Source: Pseudomonas tumuqii (GTDB taxonomy: Bacteria; Pseudomonadota; Gammaproteobacteria; Pseudomonadales; Pseudomonadaceae). Taken from it: a stretch of DNA of 64,000 bases. The stretch is from positions 1-64,000 of the forward strand of contig NZ_JAAOJA010000005.1 of NCBI RefSeq assembly GCF_013184545.1, in the 5' to 3' direction. Positions within the stretch are counted from its first letter, which is position 1; each line of letters begins with the position of its first letter. A model generated the notes under the pieces. That model made no database searches. It saw only the letters and a program-made list of their open reading frames with translations, and was not told the origin of the DNA. The position numbers and the translations under genes are program-made. Positions 30,994-38,907 of the stretch are shown in pieces.

Positions 30994-32817
30994 TTAACCT
31001 TCGATTTCGATCAGCACTTCGCCCGGATTGACCCGATCGCCCTTGGCTACATGCACCACCTTCACCGTACCGGCGATGGGCGCCTGGACTTCGGTTTCCA
31101 TCTTCATCGCTTCGGTGATCAGCACGGCCTGGCCGGTCTTGACCACGTCGCCTTCCTGCACCAGCACCTCGACGATATTGCCCGGCATGCTGGTGCTGAC
31201 GTCGCCCGCTGCGCTGGCCTGCTTGCGCTTGTTGCCGCTGGCGGCGACGAACTGATTGAGCGGCTCGAACACCACCTCCTCCGGCATGCCATCGAGGGAC
31301 AGGTAGAAGTGGCGCTTGCCGTCGGTCTTGACGCCGACCCCGGTGATGTCGACGCGGTAGCTTTCGCCGTGCACGTCGATGATGAACTCGGTCGGTACGC
31401 CCTCGCCCCCGGCCGATGCCACGGCACCGGCATCGGGAATCGGCAGCAGCACCTCCGGCTTGAGGGTGCCGTCGGCACGCTCCTCGAGGAACTTGCGGCC
31501 GATGTCGGGGAACATGGCGTAGGTCAGCACATCCTCTTCGGACTTGGCCAGCAGGCTGATTTCCTCGCGCAGCTTGGCCATTTCCGGCTTGATCAGGTCG
31601 GCCGGGCGCCCCTCGATCACCTCCTCGCTGCCGATCGCCTGCTTGCGCAGTTGCTCGTCGATCTTGCCCGGCGCCTTGCCGTAGCGGCCTTGCAGGTAGA
31701 GCTTGACCTCGTTGGTGATGGTCTTGTAACGCTCACCGGCGAGCACGTTGAACACCGCCTGGGTACCGACGATCTGCGAGGTCGGCGTCACCAGCGGCGG
31801 GAAACCGAGGTCTGCGCGCACCCGCGGAATCTCGGCGAACACGTCGTTGATACGGTGCAGGGCGCCCTGCTCCTTGAGCTGGTTGGCCAGGTTGGACATC
31901 ATCCCGCCTGGTACCTGGTTGACCTGTACGCGGGTATCGACGGCGGTGAACTCGCTCTCGAACTGGTGGTATTTCTTGCGCACGGCATAGAAGTACAGAC
32001 CGATCTCCTGCAGCAGTTCCAGGTCCAGGCCGGTGTCATATTCGCTGCCGCGCAGGGCCGCGACCATCGACTCGGTGCCGGCATGGCTGGTGCCCCAGGC
32101 GAAGCTGGAGATGGCGGTGTCGATATGGCTGGCGCCGTTCTCGATCGCCTTCATCTGGCACATCGAGGCCAGGCCGGCGGTGTCGTGGCAGTGGATGAAG
32201 ACCGGCAGACCCTGCTCGGCCTTGAGTGCCTTGACCAGCTCGCCGGTGGCATAGGGCGTCAGCAGGCCGGCCATGTCCTTGATCGCCACCGAGTCGCAGC
32301 CCATGGCTTCCATCTGCCTGGCTTGTTCAACGAAAGCCTCGACCGTATGCACCGGGCTGGTGGTGTAGGCGATGGTGCCCTGGGCGTGCTTGCCGGCGGC
32401 CTTGACCGCCTCGATGGCCACGCGCAGGTTACGCACATCGTTCATCGCGTCGAAGATGCGGAACACGTCGATGCCGTTGACCGCCGCCTTGGCGACGAAG
32501 GCGCGCACCACGTCGTCGCTGTAGTGGCGATAGCCGAGCAGGTTCTGGCCGCGCAGGAGCATCTGCAGGCGGGTGTTGGGCAGCGCGGCCTTGAGCTGGC
32601 GCAGGCGCTCCCACGGGTCTTCCTTGAGGAAGCGCACGCAGGCGTCGAAGGTGGCGCCACCCCAGACTTCCAGGGACCAGTAGCCGACCTGATCGAGCTT
32701 GGGGCAGATCGGCAGCATGTCTTCGGTGCGCATGCGCGTGGCGATCAGCGACTGGTGGGCGTCGCGCAGGATGGTGTCGGTAACGTAGATGCTTTTGGAA
32801 TTAAACGGCTTGGACAT
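30994..32817 (-). CDS. oadA: Pyruvate carboxylase subunit B (transcarboxylase-biotin, OadA-type)
   Basis: The carboxyltransferase and biotin carrier subunit of two-subunit pyruvate carboxylase, which forms oxaloacetate from pyruvate and carboxybiotin. The 607-residue protein has an N-terminal HMG-CoA lyase-like barrel (VTDTILRDAHQSLIATRM), a conserved carboxylase middle region (HCHDTAGL) and a C-terminal biotinyl domain with EAMKMETE, the biotinylated Lys at about 572. The ATG at 32817 follows AAGGGGA. It lies 13 bases after pycA. There are no membrane subunits of a decarboxylase pump nearby, which favours the carboxylase over oxaloacetate decarboxylase. Confidence 0.95.
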   Translation of the reverse strand: MSKPFNSKSIYVTDTILRDAHQSLIATRMRTEDMLPICPKLDQVGYWSLEVWGGATFDACVRFLKEDPWERLRQLKAALPNTRLQMLLRGQNLLGYRHYSDDVVRAFVAKAAVNGIDVFRIFDAMNDVRNLRVAIEAVKAAGKHAQGTIAYTTSPVHTVEAFVEQARQMEAMGCDSVAIKDMAGLLTPYATGELVKALKAEQGLPVFIHCHDTAGLASMCQMKAIENGASHIDTAISSFAWGTSHAGTESMVAALRGSEYDTGLDLELLQEIGLYFYAVRKKYHQFESEFTAVDTRVQVNQVPGGMMSNLANQLKEQGALHRINDVFAEIPRVRADLGFPPLVTPTSQIVGTQAVFNVLAGERYKTITNEVKLYLQGRYGKAPGKIDEQLRKQAIGSEEVIEGRPADLIKPEMAKLREEISLLAKSEEDVLTYAMFPDIGRKFLEERADGTLKPEVLLPIPDAGAVASAGGEGVPTEFIIDVHGESYRVDITGVGVKTDGKRHFYLSLDGMPEEVVFEPLNQFVAASGNKRKQASAAGDVSTSMPGNIVEVLVQEGDVVKTGQAVLITEAMKMETEVQAPIAGTVKVVHVAKGDRVNPGEVLIEIEG

Positions 32818-32830
32818 GACTGGATTCCCC

Positions 32831-34246
32831 TTACAGGCCGGCGTGGGCGGCGATAGCCGTGGCAATCGCCAGGGCCAGGTGCGATGGGTTGCGCTTGATC
32901 GAGTACTCGGTCAGCTCTGGATGGGCCTCAACGAAACTGGTGTTGAACTGGCCGCTGCGGAACTCCGGGTTACGCAGGATTTCCTGGTAATAGGCGGCGG
33001 TGGTCTTCACCCCCTGCACACGCATGTCGTCCAGCGCGCGCAGGCCGCGGTCCAGCGCCTCTTCCCAGGTCAGCGCCCAGACGATCAGCTTCAGGCACAT
33101 GGAGTCGTAATACGGCGGAATGGTGTAGCCGGTGTAGATCGCCGTGTCGGTGCGCACACCGGGGCCGCCGGGGGCGTAGTAGCGGGTGATCTTGCCGAAG
33201 CTGGGGAGGAAGTTGTTCTTCGGGTCCTCGGCGTTGATGCGGAACTGCAGGGCGAAGCCGCGATGGATGATGTCCTCCTGCTTGACCGACAGCGGCAGGC
33301 CGGAGGCGATGCGGATCTGCTCGCGGACGATATCGATGCCGGTGATTTCCTCGGTGATGGTGTGTTCCACCTGCACCCGGGTGTTCATCTCCATGAAGTA
33401 CACCTCGCCCTCGGCCAGGAGGAACTCCACGGTACCGGCATTCTCGTAGCCCACCGCCTGCGCCGCGCGCACCGCCAGGTCGCCGATATAGGCGCGCTGC
33501 TCGGGGGTGAGCTGCGGGCTGGGGGCGATCTCGATCAGTTTCTGGTTGCGCCGCTGGATCGAGCAGTCGCGCTCGAACAGGTGCACCACGTTGCCGAAGC
33601 TGTCGCCGAGAATCTGCGCCTCGATGTGCTTGGGGTTGACGATGCACTTCTCGAGGAAGACTTCCGCCGAGCCGAAGGCCTTGGTCGCCTCGGAAATCAC
33701 CCGCGGAAACGCCTGCTCCAGTTCTTCCCGCGAGTTGCAGCGGCGAATCCCGCGGCCGCCGCCACCGCTGGTGGCCTTGAGCATCACCGGATAACCGATG
33801 CGCTCGCCTTCGGCCAGGGCCTCGGCGATGTCGGCGACGTTGCCCTCGGTGCCCGGGGTAACCGGCACGCCGGCCTTGATCATGCTGCGCCGCGCCTCGG
33901 TCTTGTCGCCCATGCGGCGGATCACCTCGGCAGACGGACCGATGAACTTGATCCCGCGCTCGGCGCAGATCTCCGCCAGTTCGGCGTTCTCCGAGAGGAA
34001 GCCGTAGCCCGGATGCAGCGCATCGCAGCCGGTTTCCACCGCCAGGTTGACCAGCTTGCGCGGGTTGAGGTAGCCGGCCAGCGGCTCATCGCCGATGCAG
34101 TGGGCCTCGTCGGCACGCTTCACATGCAGGGCATGGCGGTCGGCTTCTGAATAGACGGCCACCGAGCGAACGCCCATCTCGGCGCAGGCGCGCACGATAC
34201 GGACGGCAATCTCGCCGCGGTTGGCAATCAGGATTTTCTTGATCAC
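32831..34246 (-). CDS. pycA: Pyruvate carboxylase subunit A (biotin carboxylase)
   Basis: The ATP-dependent biotin carboxylase subunit (471 residues). It fixes bicarbonate onto biotin of OadA/PycB. It begins MIKKILIANRGEIAVRIVRA, has the glycine-rich ATP loop GGGGRGIRRC, the ATP-grasp core EKCIVNPKHIEAQ and the catalytic EMNTRVQVEHTITE segment, and the family C-terminus. The start is a GTG at 34246 with GAGGAAGC upstream; an in-frame ATG at 34297 lacks a site. It is divergent from pycR across about 175 bases that include an 18-bp palindrome. Confidence 0.95.
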   Translation of the reverse strand: MIKKILIANRGEIAVRIVRACAEMGVRSVAVYSEADRHALHVKRADEAHCIGDEPLAGYLNPRKLVNLAVETGCDALHPGYGFLSENAELAEICAERGIKFIGPSAEVIRRMGDKTEARRSMIKAGVPVTPGTEGNVADIAEALAEGERIGYPVMLKATSGGGGRGIRRCNSREELEQAFPRVISEATKAFGSAEVFLEKCIVNPKHIEAQILGDSFGNVVHLFERDCSIQRRNQKLIEIAPSPQLTPEQRAYIGDLAVRAAQAVGYENAGTVEFLLAEGEVYFMEMNTRVQVEHTITEEITGIDIVREQIRIASGLPLSVKQEDIIHRGFALQFRINAEDPKNNFLPSFGKITRYYAPGGPGVRTDTAIYTGYTIPPYYDSMCLKLIVWALTWEEALDRGLRALDDMRVQGVKTTAAYYQEILRNPEFRSGQFNTSFVEAHPELTEYSIKRNPSHLALAIATAIAAHAGL

Positions 34247-34353
34247 GCGTGCTTCCTCGACCCAGGGGACAGACAGATAGTCGTCAGTGGCGACCACCCG
34301 TTCACCCTACGCCCGCGCGGTTGATAACCAAAATCAATAATTATTTGCTTGGC

Positions 34354-34371
34354 TATAAGCCATAGCTTATA
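34354..34371. promoter_or_regulatory. 18-bp palindrome, candidate PycR operator
   Basis: TATAAGC-CATA-GCTTATA is a perfect inverted repeat (7-4-7) in the pycA-pycR divergent gap, in the AT-rich centre where both promoters should lie. LysR proteins bind such dyads near their own genes; PycR is the nearest candidate. Confidence 0.6.
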
Positions 34372-34422
34372 CACTCAGCCGAACGACCCGCCGCAAGACC
34401 ACCCGACCGAACGAGGTATCCC

Positions 34423-35385
34423 GTGCGCAAATCCTTGATGCGCATCACCCTGCGCCAACTTCAGGTGTTCCGTTCGGTGTGCCAGCAGCGCTCCTACAGC
34501 CGCGCCGCCGAAGACATGGCGCTGACCCAGCCGGCGGTCAGCCTGCAGATCCGCCAGCTGGAAGAGCTACTCGGTCAACCGCTGTTCGATTACATCGGCA
34601 AGAAGCTCTACCTGACCGACGCCGCCGAAGCCCTGCAGCGGGCCAGCGCGGATATTTTCGGCCGCCTGGAAAGCCTCGACATGCAACTGGGCGACCTGCA
34701 GGGCTCGCTGCAGGGCCAGCTGAGCCTGGCCGTCGAATCCAGCGCGAAGTACTTCACACCCCACCTGTTCGCCGCTTTTCGCCGCCACTACCCGGAAGTC
34801 AGCTTGCAGCTGGTGGTCACCAACCATACCCAGGCACTCAAGCGCCTGAGCGCCAATCGCGATGACTTGCTGATCATGTCGCAGGTGCCGACGGACCTGA
34901 ATCTGGAGTTTCTGCCGTTCCTCAATAACCCGATCGTCGCGGTGGCGCCAGCGACGCACCCGCTATGCAGCCAGGGGCCACTGACTCTGCAAGACCTCAC
35001 GGCCTGGCCGCTACTGGTGCGTGAACGCGGCTCGGGCACCCGCCAGGCGGGCGAGGAATATTGCCACCAGAAACGCGCGCACTTCGCCCAGACCCTGGAA
35101 CTCGGCTCGACCGAAAGTCAGCTCGAAGGGGTGCTCGCCGACCTCGGCCTGGCCCTGTTGCCACGCCACGCCGTGCGCCGCGAACTGGCCTGCGGCGCAC
35201 TGCGCGAATTGCCGGTGGCGGAACTGCCCTTGCTGCGCAGCTGGTGCCTGGTGCACCCGCGCGGCAAATACCTGTCGCCGGTGGCCCAGGCGTTTTTCGC
35301 TTTCGTGCGCGATCAGCGCAGCCAGATCAACGCCCTGGCTGAGCGCTTCGCCGAGCCGGCGCCTGAACAGCGGCCAGGTAGTTAG
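34423..35385 (+). CDS. pycR: LysR-family regulator PycR
   Basis: A 320-residue LTTR with an N-terminal winged helix (LRQLQVFRSVCQQRSYSRAAEDMALTQPAVSLQIRQLEELLG) and an effector domain of the CysB/CbbR branch. The start is a GTG at 34423 with GAGG seven bases before; an ATG at 34438 is an alternative. By position, divergent from pycA, it matches PAO1 PycR, which regulates pyruvate carboxylase and several virulence-related functions in P. aeruginosa, as I recall. The 3' end overlaps the small gene on the other strand. Confidence 0.88.
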   Translation: MRKSLMRITLRQLQVFRSVCQQRSYSRAAEDMALTQPAVSLQIRQLEELLGQPLFDYIGKKLYLTDAAEALQRASADIFGRLESLDMQLGDLQGSLQGQLSLAVESSAKYFTPHLFAAFRRHYPEVSLQLVVTNHTQALKRLSANRDDLLIMSQVPTDLNLEFLPFLNNPIVAVAPATHPLCSQGPLTLQDLTAWPLLVRERGSGTRQAGEEYCHQKRAHFAQTLELGSTESQLEGVLADLGLALLPRHAVRRELACGALRELPVAELPLLRSWCLVHPRGKYLSPVAQAFFAFVRDQRSQINALAERFAEPAPEQRPGS

Positions 35386-35551
35386 CCGCGATCAGCTCCG
35401 GGTAATCGGCCAATTGCTGTTGCAACTGCCGCCGCTCGGCGTAGCTCTCGATGGCGCGGCGGTATTCCATGCGCCGCTGATCGAGCAGCTTGCGCCGATT
35501 CTTTGCATCGTTGCTGACGTGCGACTGCGCTTCATCCGAATAACGAGGCAT
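35327..35551 (-). CDS. Small conserved protein, PA3496-type
   Basis: A 74-residue, highly charged protein (MPRYSDEAQSHV, KNRRKLLDQRRMEYRRAIESYAERRQLQQQL, DYPELIA) matching the small pseudomonad PA3496-like envelope-integrity family. It has no signal peptide and is predicted mostly helical. The stop end overlaps the 3' end of pycR by 59 bases in antiparallel orientation. The longer frame that extends to 35986 is not used, because the family start MPRY is at 35551. Confidence 0.7.
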   Translation of the reverse strand: MPRYSDEAQSHVSNDAKNRRKLLDQRRMEYRRAIESYAERRQLQQQLADYPELIAANYLAAVQAPARRSAQPGR

Positions 35552-35742
35552 CTCAGGTCTCCCAGGCTGAATAACGGGAGTTACAGGATCGGCCCGGGAT
35601 GTGACGCTTTGGGGGCAAGGCGATGAAGTTGCGATGACCCCGACGAGCGGCGCTGTGAGCCGGGCCGCCGCAGCCCGGTCAAGCGCGGTGCCATCGGGGA
35701 AGCCCGGTCCATGGCGACAGGCGCTACGGGGCTGCGCGGCGG

Positions 35743-36615
35743 CTAGTCCTCGTGCAGCTTCACCGACTTGGGCGACAGGCGCAGGCTGCGCAAGCTGCGC
35801 TTGACGCTCTTCAGGTGATTGACTAGGGCCGGGCCGCGGGCCATGGCCACGCCCATGGCCAGCACGTCGATCACCACCAGGTGGGCGATGCGCGAGGTCA
35901 GCGGGGTGTAGATCTCGGTGTCTTCCTGCACGTCGATGGCCAGGTTGACCGTGGCCAAGTCGGCCAGCGGGGTCTGGCTCGGACACAGGGTGATCAGGGT
36001 CGCGCCGGTTTCACGCACCAGGTTGGCGGTGATCAGCAGGTCCTTGGAGCGCCCGGACTGGGAGATGCAGATGGCCACATCGGTGGGTTTGAGGGTCACC
36101 GCCGACATCGCCTGCATGTGCGGATCGGAATAGGCGGCGGCCGTCAGCAGCAGGCGGAAGAACTTGTGCTGGGCATCCGCCGCCACTGCACCGGAGGCGC
36201 CGAAGCCGTAGAACTCCACACGCTGGGCCTGGGCGCAGGCGGCGATGGCGCGCTGCAAGGCCTGCGGGTCGAGTTTCTCGCGCACCTCGATCAGGGTGTG
36301 CAGGGTGGTGTCGAAGATCTTCAGGCTGAAGTCGGCCACCGAGTCGTCTTCATGGATGGCGAACTGGCCGAAGCTGGCGCCGGCGGCCAGGCTCTGCGCC
36401 AGCTTCAGCTTGAGGTCCTGGAAACCGCTGCAGCCGATGGCGCGGCAGAAGCGCACGATGGTCGGCTCGCTGATGCCGACGCTGTGCGCCAGGTCGGCCA
36501 TGGAGCTGTGCATCACCGCAGCCGGGTCGAGCAGCACGTGGTCGGCCACCTTGAGTTCCGACTTGCGTAACAGATGACGCGACTGGGCGATGTGCTGCAA
36601 CAAATTCACGGGCAT
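35743..36615 (-). CDS. hexR: Carbohydrate-responsive repressor HexR (RpiR family)
   Basis: A 290-residue RpiR-type repressor. The N-terminal helix-turn-helix (about 1-77, DLAHSVGISEPTIVRFCRAIGCSGFQDLKLKLA) and a SIS sugar-phosphate domain (about 120-250, FYGFGASGAVAADAQHKFF, CISQSGRSKDLL) are complete. HexR represses zwf and other Entner-Doudoroff genes; KDPG releases it. The ATG at 36615 was used; a GTG at 36609 is equally possible. It is divergent from zwf over a HexR-type palindrome. Confidence 0.93.
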   Translation of the reverse strand: MPVNLLQHIAQSRHLLRKSELKVADHVLLDPAAVMHSSMADLAHSVGISEPTIVRFCRAIGCSGFQDLKLKLAQSLAAGASFGQFAIHEDDSVADFSLKIFDTTLHTLIEVREKLDPQALQRAIAACAQAQRVEFYGFGASGAVAADAQHKFFRLLLTAAAYSDPHMQAMSAVTLKPTDVAICISQSGRSKDLLITANLVRETGATLITLCPSQTPLADLATVNLAIDVQEDTEIYTPLTSRIAHLVVIDVLAMGVAMARGPALVNHLKSVKRSLRSLRLSPKSVKLHED

Positions 36616-36708
36616 GGGCTCAGGCTGAAAGATGACGAATAGGCCGTGCTCCCCTCATCCGAGGGACGACTCGGTTATGATCGGGACACGCCGGGGGTGT
36701 AGTGACTT

Positions 36709-36723
36709 TGTAGTTATACTACA
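36709..36723. promoter_or_regulatory. HexR operator (15-bp palindrome)
   Basis: TGTAGTTATACTACA is a perfect palindrome with three central bases. It fits the HexR motif TGTARTNNNAYTACA known in gammaproteobacteria and lies between divergent hexR and zwf, 45 bases before the zwf start. Control of both genes is likely. Confidence 0.85.
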
Positions 36724-36767
36724 TGGCCAACGCCCCCGCACGGCTAAACCGAGTCGGAGTTCCCGCT

Positions 36768-38210
36768 TTGAGCATTCCCTGTGACATGCTGGTCTTTGGC
36801 GGTACGGGCGACCTGGCCCTGCACAAGCTGCTGCCAGCGCTCTACCACCTGCACCGCGTCGGCCGGCTGCACGCCGACATGCGCATCCTCGCCCTGGCGC
36901 GCAGCCCGCATAGCCGCGCCGCCTACCAGGCCCTCGCCGAACGCCGCTGCCGTGCCCAGGTGGCGCGCGCCGACTTCGACAACGACACCTGGCAGAGCTT
37001 CGCCGCGCGTCTCGACTATTTCGCCATGGACGCCAGCCAGGGCGCCGATTTCGGCCGCCTGGCCAAGCACCTGGGTGCCGCCGGCGAGCGCGTGCGGGTG
37101 TACTACCTGGCCACCGCGCCCGACCTGTTCGAAGACATCGCCTCGCACCTGCAGATCGCCGGCCTGGCCGGGCCACACGCGCGCATCGTGCTGGAGAAAC
37201 CGATCGGCCACTCGCTGCCGTCGGCGCAGGCGATCAACGCGGCGATCGGTGCGGTGTTCGACGAGTCGCGGGTATTTCGCATCGACCACTACCTGGGCAA
37301 GGAAACCGTGCAGAACCTGATGGCGCTGCGCTTCGCCAACGCCCTGTTCGAGCCGGTGTGGCGCGCCGGGCATATCGATCACGTGCAGATCAGCGTGTGC
37401 GAGACCCTCGGCGTGGAGAACCGCGGCGCCTACTACGACAATGCCGGCGCCATGCGCGATATGATCCAGAACCACCTGCTGCAACTGCTGTGCCTGGTGG
37501 CCATGGAGGCGCCGGTACGCTTCGACGCCGAATCGGTGCGCAACGAGAAGCTCAAGGTGCTCGAGGCGCTCAAGCCCATCTCCGGCCTCGACGTGCGCGA
37601 CAAGACCGTGCGCGGCCAATATGCCGCCGGCAAGATCGGCGGGCAGGAGGTGCCGGCCTACTACTTCGAGAAGAATGTCGACAACGACAGCGATACCGAG
37701 ACCTTCGTCGCCCTTCAGGTGGAGATCGAGAACTGGCGCTGGGCCGGTGTGCCCTTCTACCTGCGCACCGGCAAGCGCCTGGCCCGCAAGACCTCGGAAA
37801 TCCTTATCCAGTTCAAGCCGGTGCCGCACCAGCTGTTCGGCGACGGCGAGGCCAATCGCCTGCTGATCCGCCTGCAGCCGGAAGAGTGCATCAGCCTGCA
37901 ACTGATGGCCAAGCACCCCGGCAAGGGCATGCACCTGGAACCGGTGGAGCTGGACCTCAACCTGGCCCAGGCGTTTCGCCAGAAACGCCGCTGGGACGCC
38001 TACGAGCGCCTGCTGCTGGACGTGATCGAAGGCGACTCGACGCTGTTCATGCGCCGCGACGAAGTCGAGGCCGCCTGGAGCTGGATCGACCCGATCATCA
38101 ATGGATGGCAGCAGCACCACCAGAGCCCGCGGCCTTACCCGGCCGGCAGCAGCGGGCCGGAGCAGGCCAACCTGCTGCTGGAGCTGGCGGGACGCAAGTG
38201 GATGGAGTGA
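36768..38210 (+). CDS. zwf: Glucose-6-phosphate 1-dehydrogenase
   Basis: Oxidises glucose-6-phosphate to 6-phosphogluconolactone with NAD(P)+, the entry to the Entner-Doudoroff and pentose phosphate routes. The 480-residue protein has the nucleotide-binding FGGTGDLALHKLLPALY (N-terminus), the active-site RIDHYLGKETVQN and the C-terminal domain. The start is uncertain: the TTG at 36768 (MSIPCDMLVFGG) has CGGAG eight bases upstream, whereas an ATG at 36723 overlaps the HexR operator. No pgl or edd/eda gene follows, unlike the P. aeruginosa glucose operon. Confidence 0.92.
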   Translation: MSIPCDMLVFGGTGDLALHKLLPALYHLHRVGRLHADMRILALARSPHSRAAYQALAERRCRAQVARADFDNDTWQSFAARLDYFAMDASQGADFGRLAKHLGAAGERVRVYYLATAPDLFEDIASHLQIAGLAGPHARIVLEKPIGHSLPSAQAINAAIGAVFDESRVFRIDHYLGKETVQNLMALRFANALFEPVWRAGHIDHVQISVCETLGVENRGAYYDNAGAMRDMIQNHLLQLLCLVAMEAPVRFDAESVRNEKLKVLEALKPISGLDVRDKTVRGQYAAGKIGGQEVPAYYFEKNVDNDSDTETFVALQVEIENWRWAGVPFYLRTGKRLARKTSEILIQFKPVPHQLFGDGEANRLLIRLQPEECISLQLMAKHPGKGMHLEPVELDLNLAQAFRQKRRWDAYERLLLDVIEGDSTLFMRRDEVEAAWSWIDPIINGWQQHHQSPRPYPAGSSGPEQANLLLELAGRKWME

Positions 38211-38298
38211 ATGCGCAGACGGCGCCGACCCAGCGGGCAGGCGCCGTGCGAGAGAGAGGCGGGTTACGCCGTTGTGCGGGAATCCAGCGGCTGCCGGC

Positions 38299-38682
38299 TT
38301 ACTTCAATGAGCGCAGGAAGCTGATCAGGTAATCCTGTTCGGCTGGATCGCTGATGGCGACGTGACGCATGCGGGTGCCCGGCACCAACGCCTCGTTGTC
38401 GGTAATCCACTTGCGCAGGTTGTCTTCGGTCCAGGTGATCCCCGAGGCCTGCATGGCTTTGGAGTAAGCAAACCGGGGCACGGAAGCCGCCGGGCGACCG
38501 ACCACACCGAACAGGCTGGGGCCGAAGGCGTTCTCGCTGGTATCCAGTGAATGGCACGCTGCGCAGTGGTGCGCAAACAACTGATGCCCAGCGGCCTCCA
38601 TGGCCTTCTCATCGGCCTGAACGGACGGGACAACCGCCAGTGCACTGCTTAACGCTAAAGACGCTAGCAAGATCGTTTTCAT
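38299..38682 (-). CDS. Class I cytochrome c
   Basis: A 127-residue periplasmic cytochrome. Residues 1-23 are a signal peptide (ending VQA). Haem attachment is CAACH at about residues 41-45; the distal Met is likely in the TRMRHV segment. The fold resembles cytochrome c2/c550-type mitochondrial-like cytochromes (FGPSLFGVVGRPAAS, WTEDNLRKWI). It could shuttle electrons in respiration or to an unidentified dehydrogenase. It stands alone, 88 bases after zwf on the opposite strand. Confidence 0.9.
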   Translation of the reverse strand: MKTILLASLALSSALAVVPSVQADEKAMEAAGHQLFAHHCAACHSLDTSENAFGPSLFGVVGRPAASVPRFAYSKAMQASGITWTEDNLRKWITDNEALVPGTRMRHVAISDPAEQDYLISFLRSLK

Positions 38683-38907
38683 TGCATATTCCCTCAAAAT
38701 GGCTCGGCAAAAACAGTATATTTTGCAAGGTTAATCGCCGGCTCTTGTACAAAAGCAGCAATTGCATGGCACCAAAGTACTTTTCTGCAGGGCGCCGGGA
38801 GCGGTGCGCAGGCGAGCTGAGCCGATTGCGCAAGGGGCAGCCGGCTAGGGGGATTAGCGGGGTCGCGCGTCAGCTACAGCAGCCAATCGGCTGGCTCCCG
38901 GGCCGCC

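Noticed and set aside
30994..34246. Oxaloacetate decarboxylase pump instead of pyruvate carboxylase
   Set aside because: The membrane beta and gamma subunits are missing, and a biotin carboxylase subunit (pycA) is adjacent, so the carboxylase direction is favoured.
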